Shown: positions 1 through 9,109 of the stretch, one piece after another
Position numbering within the stretch: the first letter of the stretch is position 1
How the letters are laid out: each line of letters starts with the position of its first letter
NCBI GenBank assembly: GCA_029945425.1
Contig: JAQSDV010000002.1
Location: 1,309,960 to 1,373,959 of the forward strand
Length of the DNA stretch: 64,000 bases
Reading direction: 5' to 3'
Source: a bacterium
GTDB lineage: Bacteria > Pseudomonadota > Alphaproteobacteria > Micavibrionales > UBA2020
The notes under the pieces: generated by a model
Database searches by the model: none
Seen by the model: the letters and a program-made list of their open reading frames with translations, nothing else
What the model was told of the DNA's origin: nothing
Translations under genes and position numbers: made by a program

Positions 1-3000
1 CATCGCCGCCGCCCGTGGTGGTGTGGTCGGTGATCTGGATGTTGAACACGACGTCGTTATAGTCGTAGTCGCCGCCGCCGGGCAGGTCTTCAAAGCCGAT
101 GGTGAGCGTGTTGGGGTCAGAGCCAACGCCCGAGATCGTGTGCACGAGGCCGTCGGGGTTGAGCGAGTTGGAACCGCCGCGATCGGTCGTGAAGTAGATC
201 GGGCCGTTGATGGTGTGGTCGACGCCGCCTGCATCGGTGAAGACGAGGGAGACATGGCCGCCCGCGTCGTTGATGGTGGCGGGACGTTCGGTCGCCAGGC
301 CTGCGTCATAGACGAAGTTCAGGTGGCCGGTCGAGAAGTCGAGGCCGGCATAGCCGCCGTTGGTCGTGAAGCCGTCAGCAACCAGGAAGAAGCCAAGCTG
401 CGTCGCGCCCGTGGAGGGATCGACGTTGAAGGCTGCGCCCGGGCCGGTGATGCTGTTCGTGACCATCTGCGCCGCCTGCAGCGTGCCGTCAGCCGCGATC
501 GTGAACAGGCCGAGCGAGTTGGTGTAGCCTGCGCCGTCAAACGTGATCTGGCCGGTGATGGTGGTGTCTGCGCCGATCGTCATGTTGCCGTGGACTTCGC
601 CCAACAGGTTGGGATCAGTGACGGGGGTGCTTTCCGGCAGCGTGGTCGGGAAGCTATTGCCCGAGAAGGTACGGGGCGTGTCGACGGTCGAACCGCCGGA
701 ACCGCCGCCTGCGCCCGCATCGAGGACGTAGGTATAGGAACCATCGGAATGGATCGTCAGCGTGCCGTTGTCGCCGTGGATGGAGGCCGAGCCGCCAGCA
801 GGTACCTCAACGGTGGTCGTGCCGAAGGAAACCTTCGTGACCGTGTTGGTGTCGTCATGGCTCAGGTTGTCGCCTGCGCCGGGGCCGCCGTGGAAGCCGG
901 TGATGACGTTGCCGTCGGTGCCGCCGTCTGCGGTGTTGTAGCTGTTGTGGTCGTCATTCGCGACGGGGCCATCGTCTTTCACGTTGATGGTCAGGGTCGC
1001 GCTGTCGGTGTCGCCGTCGCTGTCGCGGGCGGTAACGCCGAAGTTCAGCTGAATGATATCATCGGGATTGTTGGTATCCTCATGGTCAAGCGTACCGACC
1101 AAAGTGAATCTGTATCCGCCCGTATCGGCGTCCAGAGTCAACGTAAAGACTGTAGCGCCGTTGGCAGTACCCGTATAGGTGTTGCCGACGAGCGTCACGG
1201 TGACGGGATAGCCTTCCGACGTCAATGCGCCGCCCTCCGCGGAACCGCCAAAAGTGAAGGTGGCAGCACCTGTCGCCAGGAACTTGCCGGGCGTATCGGA
1301 GAAGAAGTTTGCGTGTACGGTGCCGTCAACAAAAGTGGTGGGCGACAATGCCGTTTCGTCAACAGTGCGGGTATCGGGGCCAACGTTCGGATCGAAGATG
1401 ACAGGCGTGCCGTCTGCATCGAGATGCAGGACTGCCGTGTCGGTATCGCCGTCGCCATCCGTCAAACCGTAGGTGAAGTTGTCGCCCACATCGCCCTTCA
1501 CGCCTGCGTTCAGGGTGTAGGTGTAGGTGCCATCGCTGTTGATGATCAGCACGCCGTTCGTGCCCGCGATGGTCGCGGAGCCGCCAGCGGGGACTGCAAC
1601 GGTGGTTGCGCCGAAGGTGACGGAAGTGACGGAGTTGCCGTCGTCTTCCGACAGGCTGTCGGCTGCGCCTGCGCCACCGTTGAGACCGGTCACGACGTTG
1701 CCGGTCGTGGACAGGTCTTCGATGTCGAAGCTGTTGAAGTCGTCATTCGCGATGGGCGCATCGTCCTTGACGTAAATCGTCAGGAGCGAGGTTGCGGTAT
1801 CGCCGTCGCTGTCGGTCGCGGTCACGCCGAAATGGAGGTTGATGATGTCGTTAGGATCGGTCGGGTCCGCGTGATCCAGCGTGCCAGTCAGCGTGAAGGT
1901 GTACGCACCGGTTGCGGGGTTCAGGGTCAGCGTGAAGATCGTCTGGCCGTGCGAGGTGCCGGTGTAGGTGTTGCCGGTCAGGGTCACATCGACAGGCTGG
2001 CCTTCGGAGGTCAGCGCGCCGCCGGTGGAGCCGTCAGCGCTGAAGAACGAGCCGGGGCCGCTGAAGGTCAGCGCGCCGGGGGTGTCGGTGTAGTAGTTGG
2101 CGACGATCGTGCCGGTCGCGGTGGCGTCTGCCGTGCCGAGATCGGTTTCGTCGACCAGGCGGTCGTTGGTGCCGACGGCGGGATCGTTCGGGTTGATGAT
2201 CGTGGGCACGCCGTCGCTGTCGATATGCAGGACTGCGGGATCGCTGTCGCCATCGCCATCGGTCAGGGTGTAGGTGAAGTTTTCGGTGGTGTCGCCCTTC
2301 ACGCCTGCATTCAGGGTGTAGGTGTATTCACCGGTCGAGGAGATCGTCAGCACGCCATAGGTGCCGTTGACGACAACCGAGCCGCCGGCCGGAATGTTGG
2401 TCGTCACGCCGCCAACAGTCACGGAGGTCACGGAGTTGTCAGCATCTTCCGACAGGCTGTCGGCAGCACCGGGGCCGCCGTTAACGCCGGTCACGACGTT
2501 GCCGTTCGTGGTGAAGTCTTCGCCGTTGAAGCTGTTGAAGTCGTCGTTCGCAACAGGACCATCGTCGCGCACGTTGATCGTGAGCGTGGTGGTAACGCTG
2601 TCGCCGTCGCTGTCGGTCGCTGTCACGCCGAAGTTCAGTTCGATATTGTCGTTCGGGTCGGTGGTGATCGGGTGATCGAGCGTGCCCAGCTGGGTGAAGG
2701 TGTAGCTGCCGTCCGCGTTGATCGTCAGCGTGAACACCGGCGCGCCGTTTGCGGTGCCGGTATAGGTGTTGCCAACCAGCGTCACGGTGACGGGGTTGCC
2801 TTCCGAGGTCAGCGCGACGCTCGAGGTAAAGTTACCTGCACTGGTCGTCGGCGTCACGGTGCCGGGGGTGTCGGTGTAGTAGTTTGCGGTGATGTTGCCG
2901 GTGATGGAAACCGAGCCGCCGTTCATGTCGGTTTCGTCAACCGTGCGGTCTTCCGCCGAAATTTCGAGGTTCGGGTTCAGGATCGTGGGGACGCCGTCCG

Positions 3001-4597
3001 CATCGATTTGCAGGATCGCGGGATCGCTGTCGCCGTCGCCGTCGGTCAGGGTGTAGGTGAAATGTTCGGTCGTGTCGCCGTGTACGCCCGGATTCAGGCT
3101 GTAGCTGTAGGTGCCGTCCGCATAGATCGTGAGCACGCCGTAGGAGCCGGCGATGGTGGCGGAGCCGAATTCGGGAACAGTCACTGTCGTGCCGTTCGCG
3201 GCCACGGAAGACACATAGTTGCCCGTGTCTTGCGAGAACTGGTCGGCATAGGCGGGATGCGTCACGCCTGCGGAAACGCCGGTGATGACGTTGCCTGTGG
3301 TGGTGACGTCTTCAGCGTCAAAGCTGTTGAAGTCGTTGTTGGCGACGGGGCCGTCGTCTTTCACGGTGATGGTGATGAAGCCTTCATCGGTGTCGCCGTC
3401 GTTGTCGGTCGCGGTGACGCCGAAATACAGGTTGATCGCATCATCGGGATTCGTGACGTCGGCGTGGTCCAGCGTACCGGTCAGTTCAAAATGGTAGGTG
3501 CCGTCGGGATTGATGGTGAGCGTGAAGATCACGTCGCCATGCGAGGTACCGGTATAGGTGTTGCCCGCGAGGGTCACGACAACAGGCTGGCCTTCAGAGG
3601 TCAGCGCGCCGCCCGCTTTCGAGCCGTCGGAATTGAAGTTGCCCGCGGGCGTGCCGGGGGGCGTCGCGCCGAAGGAGCCGGGGCCGTCGCCACCGAAATT
3701 CGCGGACACGGTGCCGTCAACGAAGACGGGGCCGGTCAGGTCGGTTTCATCAACCACCGCCGCAGGGGGCGTGACAAGGTTCGGGTTGTAATCGGGATCG
3801 TCAGACGGATCCAGTTCGCGGAAATCCGCACGGTATTCAAGCTGTGTCGGGCCGATCGGGCCGATAGAAGTGATGTTGTCGAGGGGTCCGGACGAGAAGG
3901 TCGAACCGAAGCCGAAGCCGCCGCCCGCACCGCCGCCACCGCCAGAGTCACCCGCGGCAGGTTCGATTTCGCTGACTTGCGCGGCCGAGGCGAGGACTTC
4001 GCCGAATTCGCCGACGCCGAGCGTCGTGCCGTCGGCAAGCGTGAAGTCGGGCAGCGTGCCCGCATCCTTGAACGCGCCGTAATTGGGGATGATGATCTCG
4101 CCGCCGTTTTTGAAAGAGATGACCAGCTGGCCGCCGCTTTCTTTGACCGATGCGGGTTCGGTCAGCGAGAAGGAGAATTTGTATGCGTCGCCGGGCTGCA
4201 GCTTGACCACGACGTCTTCGTCTTTACCGGGTTTTTTCACAAGGTGGCTGTCGCCGTTGCCAGCCGCGAGCTTGCCGTCGGGTGCGCCGTATTCAAGGTT
4301 CGTCGCGCCGATCGCGCCCTGGGGGTTCAGGGCTTCTGCGAGTTGCGCGAGACCGACCGACTGGCCGTTCGGCAGTTGCAGCGAAGTGTTTCCGGCCTTC
4401 GCCATTTCCGCGAAATTCGTGATCGTGACCATCGCGCCATCTGCGAGCGTGAGCACAAGTTCGCCCCCGCTTGTCATTTTCATGCCCTGCACTTCAAGCT
4501 GGGATGAGATAACCAGATTTTGACCTGCAATCATTTTGACTGCGATGTTCTGGCCGGCTTCGATATTGAGTTGCTGCGCGGTCGACGAGTTTGCCAT
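1..4597 (-). CDS. Giant type I secretion-type repeat adhesin (VCBS/T1SS-143-like repeats, DUF4114-like domain), 3' end outside window
   Basis: Read on the minus strand, an open frame runs from ATG at 4597 to the window edge, 1532 codons without a stop. The N-terminus (MANSSTAQQLNIEAGQNIAV) has no signal peptide, as expected for a type I secretion substrate. A Gly-rich linker near residue 225-240 leads into about 3.5 long repeats of roughly 265 residues. Each repeat holds VDETD, LTSEGxPVxVTLxGNTYTGT, GTLDH, FGVTATDSDGD, DDGPVANDD, a ctTGNVVTG-type turn and TYTYTLNAGVKGDTTENFTY-type strands. These fit VCBS/cadherin-like Ca-binding repeats. Near residue 1502-1518 the motif FEDLPGGGDYDYNDVVF marks a DUF4114-like domain. 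The C-terminal RTX block and secretion signal would lie beyond base 1. Function as surface adhesin is inferred. It is divergent from the gene at 4975. Confidence 0.88.
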   Translation of the reverse strand, partial: MANSSTAQQLNIEAGQNIAVKMIAGQNLVISSQLEVQGMKMTSGGELVLTLADGAMVTITNFAEMAKAGNTSLQLPNGQSVGLAQLAEALNPQGAIGATNLEYGAPDGKLAAGNGDSHLVKKPGKDEDVVVKLQPGDAYKFSFSLTEPASVKESGGQLVISFKNGGEIIIPNYGAFKDAGTLPDFTLADGTTLGVGEFGEVLASAAQVSEIEPAAGDSGGGGGAGGGFGFGSTFSSGPLDNITSIGPIGPTQLEYRADFRELDPSDDPDYNPNLVTPPAAVVDETDLTGPVFVDGTVSANFGGDGPGSFGATPPGTPAGNFNSDGSKAGGALTSEGQPVVVTLAGNTYTGTSHGDVIFTLTINPDGTYHFELTGTLDHADVTNPDDAINLYFGVTATDNDGDTDEGFITITVKDDGPVANNDFNSFDAEDVTTTGNVITGVSAGVTHPAYADQFSQDTGNYVSSVAANGTTVTVPEFGSATIAGSYGVLTIYADGTYSYSLNPGVHGDTTEHFTYTLTDGDGDSDPAILQIDADGVPTILNPNLEISAEDRTVDETDMNGGSVSITGNITANYYTDTPGTVTPTTSAGNFTSSVALTSEGNPVTVTLVGNTYTGTANGAPVFTLTINADGSYTFTQLGTLDHPITTDPNDNIELNFGVTATDSDGDSVTTTLTINVRDDGPVANDDFNSFNGEDFTTNGNVVTGVNGGPGAADSLSEDADNSVTSVTVGGVTTNIPAGGSVVVNGTYGVLTISSTGEYTYTLNAGVKGDTTENFTYTLTDGDGDSDPAVLHIDSDGVPTIINPNDPAVGTNDRLVDETDLGTADATATGTIVANYYTDTPGALTFSGPGSFFSADGSTGGALTSEGQPVDVTLTGNTYTGTSHGQTIFTLTLNPATGAYTFTLTGTLDHADPTDPNDIINLHFGVTATDSDGDTATSLLTIYVKDDAPIANDDFNSFDIEDLSTTGNVVTGLNGGAGAADSLSEDDGNSVTSVTFGATTVAVPAGGSATIAGTNGVLIINSDGTYTYTLNAGVKGDVGDNFTYGLTDGDGDTDTAVLHLDADGTPVIFDPNVGPDTRTVDETALSPTTFVDGTVHANFFSDTPGKFLATGAATFTFGGSAEGGALTSEGYPVTVTLVGNTYTGTANGATVFTLTLDADTGGYRFTLVGTLDHEDTNNPDDIIQLNFGVTARDSDGDTDSATLTINVKDDGPVANDDHNSYNTADGGTDGNVITGFHGGPGAGDNLSHDDTNTVTKVSFGTTTVEVPAGGSASIHGDNGTLTIHSDGSYTYVLDAGAGGGSGGSTVDTPRTFSGNSFPTTLPESTPVTDPNLLGEVHGNMTIGADTTITGQITFDGAGYTNSLGLFTIAADGTLQAAQMVTNSITGPGAAFNVDPSTGATQLGFFLVADGFTTNGGYAGLDFSTGHLNFVYDAGLATERPATINDAGGHVSLVFTDAGGVDHTINGPIYFTTDRGGSNSLNPDGLVHTISGVGSDPNTLTIGFEDLPGGGDYDYNDVVFNIQITDHTTTGGGD
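740..3765 (-). repeat. Long tandem protein-coding repeats of the adhesin (about 790-805 bp period)
   Basis: The VDETD-coding points lie near 3750, 2937, 2150 and 1358, giving spacings of about 805, 790 and 790 bp. Three full units and one shortened unit (ending near 740) are present. The units are diverged rather than identical, so the array is probably old, but the period and order of motifs are the same in each. Confidence 0.8.
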
Positions 4598-4974
4598 GTA
4601 GAAGTAACCCCTTGTTTGTTTGTCTCGGTCTTGTCACCTTCATGTAACAACGCACCAACGCCGGTTTCGTCTGCACGTTACTTTGAAAAGCAACAAAGTT
4701 TTACCCAATTATGTTCAAGGTTTATACAGTCCCTGAGCAGAATTGTCAATTATTATGTCAAAGATAGTTCACCTGTAGTTTAAAGGTCAGATTTCATTAG
4801 TCGAATGACGGTTGAAAAGCCAGAGAATTTGAATTGAGACTCATAATATACCATAATATATTAATGATTCCATAATGAAATAATCACCAGCGATTCCAAA
4901 GACATATTCCTTTACACCTCGAGTCTTTCCCGTCATCATATATGGACGAGGGGTTTTGAGGGGATGACACGCAA
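4598..4974. promoter_or_regulatory. Divergent AT-rich intergenic region between adhesin and pilus accessory gene
   Basis: This 377 bp gap separates two divergent genes and must hold both promoters. It is far more AT-rich than the flanks. A 9-base direct repeat CATAATATA occurs at 4842-4850 and 4852-4860, one base apart, with a related CCATAATGAA at 4870-4879. These could be binding sites for a regulator. A purine-rich GAGGGGATG about 10 bases before 4975 may serve as the ribosome binding site. No convincing -35/-10 pair was assigned. Confidence 0.4.
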
Positions 4975-5589
4975 ATGAAGACGAGAATCTGGCCAGTTTT
5001 GCTGATGGTCGCTGTTTGTTTCGGCGCGCCCGGCATGGCATTAATGTCCACGACCGCCGCCGCAGATCAGGTGACAGAATCAACCCTGAAGGGGGACGAG
5101 CCGATCCGGCTGTCCCTCGACACCACCAAGGTCGTGAAGCTGGACCGCGACGCCGCCAGCGTCATCGTGACCAACCCAGCCAACGTGCGGGTGCTGCTCG
5201 ACACCCCCCGCCTGCTGCTTTTCATGCCCCGCACCCCCGGTGCCACCACTGTCGTGGTGCTGGACAATGCCGGCAACACCATTCTTGAAAAGGCCGTGAT
5301 CGTGGATTCCGGCTCGAAATCGAAATATGTGCGCATCCGCCGCATGTGCGGCCAGACCGGTTCCGGTCCGGATTGCGTGCCGACCTCCTACTTCTACTGC
5401 CCCGACGGCTGCTATGAAGTGAGCCCCGTCAACCCGGCGGCAGATTCCGCCGAAGTCCCGCCGCAGGCCGGCGGCGGCACCTCGACCGTTGGCGCCTTCC
5501 GCGGCGCGCAGCCCTCCGACCTGCAGGCGCCCCCGGGGTCTGAAGTTCCGCCCACGCCCGCCGTACAAGCACCCTTAGAACCGCAGTGA
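4975..5589 (+). CDS. Stand-alone pilus assembly N-terminal (CpaC-type N domain) secreted protein
   Basis: 204 residues with an N-terminal signal peptide (about residues 1-30). Residues 35-110 (GDEPIRLSLDTTKVVKLDRD, then VTNPANVRVLLDTPRLLLF and TTVVVLDNAGNTIL) match the domain found at the N-terminus of CpaC/RcpA secretins, which sits before the secretin pore domain. The middle contains four closely spaced cysteines (CGQTGSGPDC, YCPDGC), which could form disulfides in the periplasm. The C-terminus is Pro/Ala-rich. There is no secretin domain here; the full secretin is at 12593-14617. It likely supports Flp pilus assembly because tadD follows with an overlap of the stop codon. The exact role is not known. 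Confidence 0.75.
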   Translation: MKTRIWPVLLMVAVCFGAPGMALMSTTAAADQVTESTLKGDEPIRLSLDTTKVVKLDRDAASVIVTNPANVRVLLDTPRLLLFMPRTPGATTVVVLDNAGNTILEKAVIVDSGSKSKYVRIRRMCGQTGSGPDCVPTSYFYCPDGCYEVSPVNPAADSAEVPPQAGGGTSTVGAFRGAQPSDLQAPPGSEVPPTPAVQAPLEPQ

Positions 5590-5594
5590 GCGTC

Positions 5595-6413
5595 ATGAAA
5601 AAAAGCACCCTGAAGAAAATCCACGTCATTGCCCTCGCCTGTCTCCTGAGCGTCAGCGCCTGCAAGACCGATGGCAGCATCGAAGATCCGACCAACAGCC
5701 TGCTGGGCATGAAGGACGAGACGGAGGCCCATGAGCTGAAGGCCGCCGAAGACGCGCTCGCGACAGGCAACACCCAGGACGCGCTCGAACTGTTCCGCGT
5801 CGTGCACGAAAAGAAACCCAGAAACGACAAGATCACCCTGCGCTATGCGCAGCTGCTGCGCCGCAACGGCAACCCGAAGGCGGCGGCCGTTATCCTGTCG
5901 CGCCGCACGGTTGACATGATGGGCAACCCGAAAACCGGCGCCAGCCCCGCAATGCTGGTTGAACTGGCTGCGGCCGATATCGCGCTCGGCGATTTCGACG
6001 GCGGCGAAAAGGCGCTGAACGCTGTGCTGGAAAACCAGAGTGCATCAGCGCTGCATACCGAGGCCTATAACATGATGGGCGTCGTGCTGGATGCCAAAGG
6101 CCGGCATAAAGAAGCGGAAGATATGTACCATCAGGCGCTCTCCAACTGGAAGGGCAACCCCGCATCGGTCATGAACAACCTGGCGCTGTCGCTTGCCAAT
6201 CAGGGCTTGTTCGACCAGTCGCTGATGACGCTGCGCAAGGCGCTGGTGATCGCGCCCGACAAGCAGGAAGTGGCCCGCAACATCCAGATCGTGTCCGACC
6301 TGCGCGACAATATCGTCCCCGTCGCGCCGAGGGTATTGGTGAGGAAGCTGGTCGTGCCGAAACTGAAGCACAAGCATGATGCCTGCTCCCCCTGCCCCAC
6401 GGACAAGCTTTAA
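5595..6413 (+). CDS. tadD: TadD-like TPR lipoprotein of the Flp pilus system
   Basis: About 272 residues. The start MKKSTLKKIHVIALACLLSV followed by SAC is a lipoprotein signal with lipobox, so ATG 5595 is preferred over the GTG at 5586 that overlaps the previous stop. The rest is helical repeats of TPR type (ALATGNTQDALELFRVVHEK; EAYNMMGVVLDAKGRHKEAE; VMNNLALSLANQGLFDQSLM). TadD proteins are outer-membrane TPR lipoproteins needed for Flp pilus biogenesis, probably acting as pilotin or scaffold for the secretin. It is co-directional with the gene at 4975 and converges on the cpa operon. Confidence 0.83.
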   Translation: MKKSTLKKIHVIALACLLSVSACKTDGSIEDPTNSLLGMKDETEAHELKAAEDALATGNTQDALELFRVVHEKKPRNDKITLRYAQLLRRNGNPKAAAVILSRRTVDMMGNPKTGASPAMLVELAAADIALGDFDGGEKALNAVLENQSASALHTEAYNMMGVVLDAKGRHKEAEDMYHQALSNWKGNPASVMNNLALSLANQGLFDQSLMTLRKALVIAPDKQEVARNIQIVSDLRDNIVPVAPRVLVRKLVVPKLKHKHDACSPCPTDKL

Positions 6414-6439
6414 TCGCATTTGATGTCAGGTGATGCTGG

Positions 6440-7144
6440 TTACTTCAGCACGCCGTGCTGGGGTTCCATGATCGTCTTGCTGAGGTATTTCGCATCAGCC
6501 GGGCGGCAGTCGCCTTTATAATCATAGATGTCATCCGCCAGGTCGTCGTCGAATACCGAGCGCCACGGATCGACTTCGTTATAGCTCACAAGGCCGCCGA
6601 AATCGGCGGGATCGGCGCGGCTCGGCCCTGAACCCAGCAATGACTGGTCATCGACCGTGTTGTAATTGCCGTCGAGGTCGAGCAGCATGAAATAAACCTG
6701 TTTCGCGCCCTTGGTCGCCTGTGGCCAGTCGCGCGACATGCGGGAGAGACTCGTTTTTCCCGCGCGGGTGCCGATCTCCAGCGGCTTCCATTTCGGCGCG
6801 CCCTCGAAGACCGCAAGGCCGTTCACATAGGCCTGCTGCAGCTTGCCCTCCGCGTCGTAATCGGCTGCGATGTTCCACCGCCAGACATAGTATTTGCACA
6901 GGTTGATGTCGTAGAGGTATTTCTCCGTCCCCTTTTTCGACGGGTGATGGCGTAAAGACCCGTGCCCCTGCAGCACGAAAGCTTTCTGCACGGCCTCCCG
7001 CGGGCTGCCGACGGGGAAATTCTTGCGGATATATTTCTGCATCGCTTCGAGCGTCTGGATATTGTCGTAGTGGAAACGCTCCGACGCGACAGCGGGCGAG
7101 GCGAGCAGCAGGCTGAGGGCAAGGGCGAGCAGATAACGCATCAC
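6440..7144 (-). CDS. Secreted hypothetical protein at the end of the cpa/tad operon
   Basis: 234 residues starting MMRYLLALALSLLLASPAVA, a clear signal peptide. The mature part has aromatic and charged residues (DINLCKYYVWRWNIAADYDA; VYFMLLDLDGNYNTVDDQSL) and two cysteines. No family was recognised. It lies 6 bases downstream of tadC on the same strand, so it is probably the last gene of the cpa/tad operon and may act in the periplasm with the pilus machinery. The role is inferred from position only. Confidence 0.7.
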   Translation of the reverse strand: MMRYLLALALSLLLASPAVASERFHYDNIQTLEAMQKYIRKNFPVGSPREAVQKAFVLQGHGSLRHHPSKKGTEKYLYDINLCKYYVWRWNIAADYDAEGKLQQAYVNGLAVFEGAPKWKPLEIGTRAGKTSLSRMSRDWPQATKGAKQVYFMLLDLDGNYNTVDDQSLLGSGPSRADPADFGGLVSYNEVDPWRSVFDDDLADDIYDYKGDCRPADAKYLSKTIMEPQHGVLK

Positions 7145-7150
7145 GCCTCC

Positions 7151-8110
7151 TTAATCGGGGATCGCCATGAACGCGGGGGACAGGATGCAAACGAACAATG
7201 CCGGCATGAAGAACAGGATCATCGGCACGGTCAGTTTCGGCGGCAGCGACGCCGCCTTTTGTTCCGCCATCGCCATACGCATCGACCTTGTTTCTTCGGC
7301 AAGTGTGCGCAAGGCCTTTGAAATCGACGTCCCGTATTGCTCCGCCTGCAGCATCGCGGTCGAGAAGGAGCGCGCAGGGCCGGAGCCGACGCGCGCGGAG
7401 AACCCCGTAAACGCGCCCTTGCGGTCGTTCAGCATGCCCAGCTCGGCGCAGAGGATGCCCAGTTCTTCGGCCAGTGCGACCGAATGGCCCGCAACCGTTC
7501 CCGCGATGCGGTTGATGGCGGCCTCGATCCCGATGCCGCCCTGCACGCAGATCAGCATCATGTCGAGGCTGTCGGGGAAGGCGAGCGAGATTTCCTGCTG
7601 GCGCTTGTCGGCGTTGTTTTTCAAAAGGATATAGGGAAGGAAAAATCCGGCGATACCGGCGCCGAGGAGCGAGACAAGCTTCACGACTTCTGAGGGCGGT
7701 TTTTTCATGTAGTTGAGGAACAGCATCGCGATGATAAGGAACACAAGCGGCAGCAAAATCCGCGCCACAAGGTAATAAACCGGCGCCATCGGGTTGCGGA
7801 TGCCCGCACGCTGGCAGAGGATGCGCGCCTTCGCGCTGGCATCACCCGCAAGCCGCTGGATCTTGTAGCGCATCGCGATCGATTTCGCGGCGGAGATCTG
7901 TTCGTCTTTCTTGATCTTGGGGTTATTGACGGCTTCGCGCGCCTGTTCGAACAGGGCGCGGCGTTTTTTCTCGATTACTTCCTTGTAGCGTTCCTGCTTT
8001 TCCTTGCGCTGCAAAAGGGGTATCGCAAAAGCCGCAAAGGACGCCGCCGCCGCAAGCGCGGAGAGGATGACGATCCAGGCGTTGGAGTCCATCGAAATCA
8101 GGAAATCCAT
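7151..8110 (-). CDS. tadC: Flp pilus inner-membrane platform protein TadC
   Basis: 319 residues. An N-terminal membrane segment (WIVILSALAAAASFAAFAIP), a charged cytoplasmic stretch, two membrane segments near the middle (ILLPLVFLIIAMLFL and LVSLLGAGIAGFFLPYILL), a T2SS-F domain (DSLDMMLICVQGGIGIEAAI; AMLQAEQYGTSISKALRTLA) and a last membrane helix (PMILFFMPALFVCILSPAFM). This is the usual TadC arrangement. With TadB it forms the platform that couples the ATPase to pilin extrusion. It is 11 bases downstream of tadB. Confidence 0.9.
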   Translation of the reverse strand: MDFLISMDSNAWIVILSALAAAASFAAFAIPLLQRKEKQERYKEVIEKKRRALFEQAREAVNNPKIKKDEQISAAKSIAMRYKIQRLAGDASAKARILCQRAGIRNPMAPVYYLVARILLPLVFLIIAMLFLNYMKKPPSEVVKLVSLLGAGIAGFFLPYILLKNNADKRQQEISLAFPDSLDMMLICVQGGIGIEAAINRIAGTVAGHSVALAEELGILCAELGMLNDRKGAFTGFSARVGSGPARSFSTAMLQAEQYGTSISKALRTLAEETRSMRMAMAEQKAASLPPKLTVPMILFFMPALFVCILSPAFMAIPD

Positions 8111-8121
8111 GTTGCCCTCCC

Positions 8122-9108
8122 TTAAATCTTGAAGTTAATCATCTGGCGCATGACAAGAATGCCCATCGACATCCAGATGCCGCAGCCCCACAGGTAAACA
8201 TGCCCCTTCGCCGTAAACAGCAGGGGCTCCATATATTTCGGGTTCACGCACCACAGGCCGAAGGTGACAAGGATCGGCAGCGCGCCGATGATGGCGGCAG
8301 ACGACTTCGCCTCCTGCGACAGCGCCTGGATCTTGCGCTTCAGGCGGAAACGCGCACGGATAACGCCCGACAGGTTGGTCAGGACTTCCGAGAGCGACGA
8401 ACCCGTCTCCGACTGGATCTGCAGCGCGGTTGCGAACATGTGCACTTCGGTCAGCGGGATGCGCTTGGCCGTTTCATACGCCGCCTGCCCCAGCGGCACG
8501 CCGATTTTCTGGTTGTCGTAGATGCGCTGCATTTCGTCGCGCAAGGGGCCGGTATATTCGCGGCTGACCATCGAGATTGCTTCTGTCATCGGCATACCCG
8601 CCTGCAACAGGCGTACGCAGGCGTCGAGCGCGTCGGGCAGTTCCTCGAGGAATTTCTTCTGGCGGCCTTTCGCCTTCATGCTGAGGAACAGGCGCGGCAC
8701 GCCGAAAAAGGCGGTAAAGGTGATCAGCACGACCGACAGGATGCCCATGTCGAGGATAAATTTCACGACGATGAACGTCACCAGCGCGAAAACGGCGGAG
8801 CTAATCCAGAACCGCGACACAGGCGTCTCGATCCCCGCCTGCTGCATTTTCTCCTTGATGCTGGTCTTGTCCTGCTTGTGCGCGGCTTCCTGCTTGCCGG
8901 CTTCCTTCAGGCGTTTTTCCAGCGCTTCCCGCGCCTTGGCGAGCTGCTTGTCCTTGGATTCTTCCTTGCCGGAGGACGCCTGCTTGTCGCGCGTGATGAT
9001 CGCCAGCGTGCGGTTACGGGCCTGCTGCTTGCGCGAAATGCTCACGGATACCGCACCGCCGATCAGCAGGATAAACAGCATCGCAAGTAGGGCGGGCAGC
9101 CAGGTCAT
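8122..9108 (-). CDS. tadB: Flp pilus inner-membrane platform protein TadB
   Basis: 328 residues. One N-terminal membrane helix (LPALLAMLFILLIGGAVSV), a highly charged Lys/Glu-rich linker (residues 25-90), two membrane helices near 105-150, then the T2SS-F domain with DALDACVRLLQAGMPMTEAI and LQIQSETGSSLSEVLTNLSG, and C-terminal membrane helices. It pairs with TadC in the platform under the ATPase. It is separated by a single base from the cpaF stop, indicating translation coupling. Confidence 0.9.
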   Translation of the reverse strand: MTWLPALLAMLFILLIGGAVSVSISRKQQARNRTLAIITRDKQASSGKEESKDKQLAKAREALEKRLKEAGKQEAAHKQDKTSIKEKMQQAGIETPVSRFWISSAVFALVTFIVVKFILDMGILSVVLITFTAFFGVPRLFLSMKAKGRQKKFLEELPDALDACVRLLQAGMPMTEAISMVSREYTGPLRDEMQRIYDNQKIGVPLGQAAYETAKRIPLTEVHMFATALQIQSETGSSLSEVLTNLSGVIRARFRLKRKIQALSQEAKSSAAIIGALPILVTFGLWCVNPKYMEPLLFTAKGHVYLWGCGIWMSMGILVMRQMINFKI

Positions 9109-9109
9109 G

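Noticed and set aside
1000..3800. Repeat spacing that could be taken for a CRISPR-like array
   Set aside because: The units are about 800 bp, diverged and within one reading frame; there are no short exact repeats with unique spacers.
23..4507. Long + strand open frame of 1494 codons
   Set aside because: It is antisense to the repeat adhesin. The minus strand gives clear VCBS-type repeats and the DUF4114-like motif; the + strand translation is low-complexity and Val/Arg/Gly-rich with no known fold.
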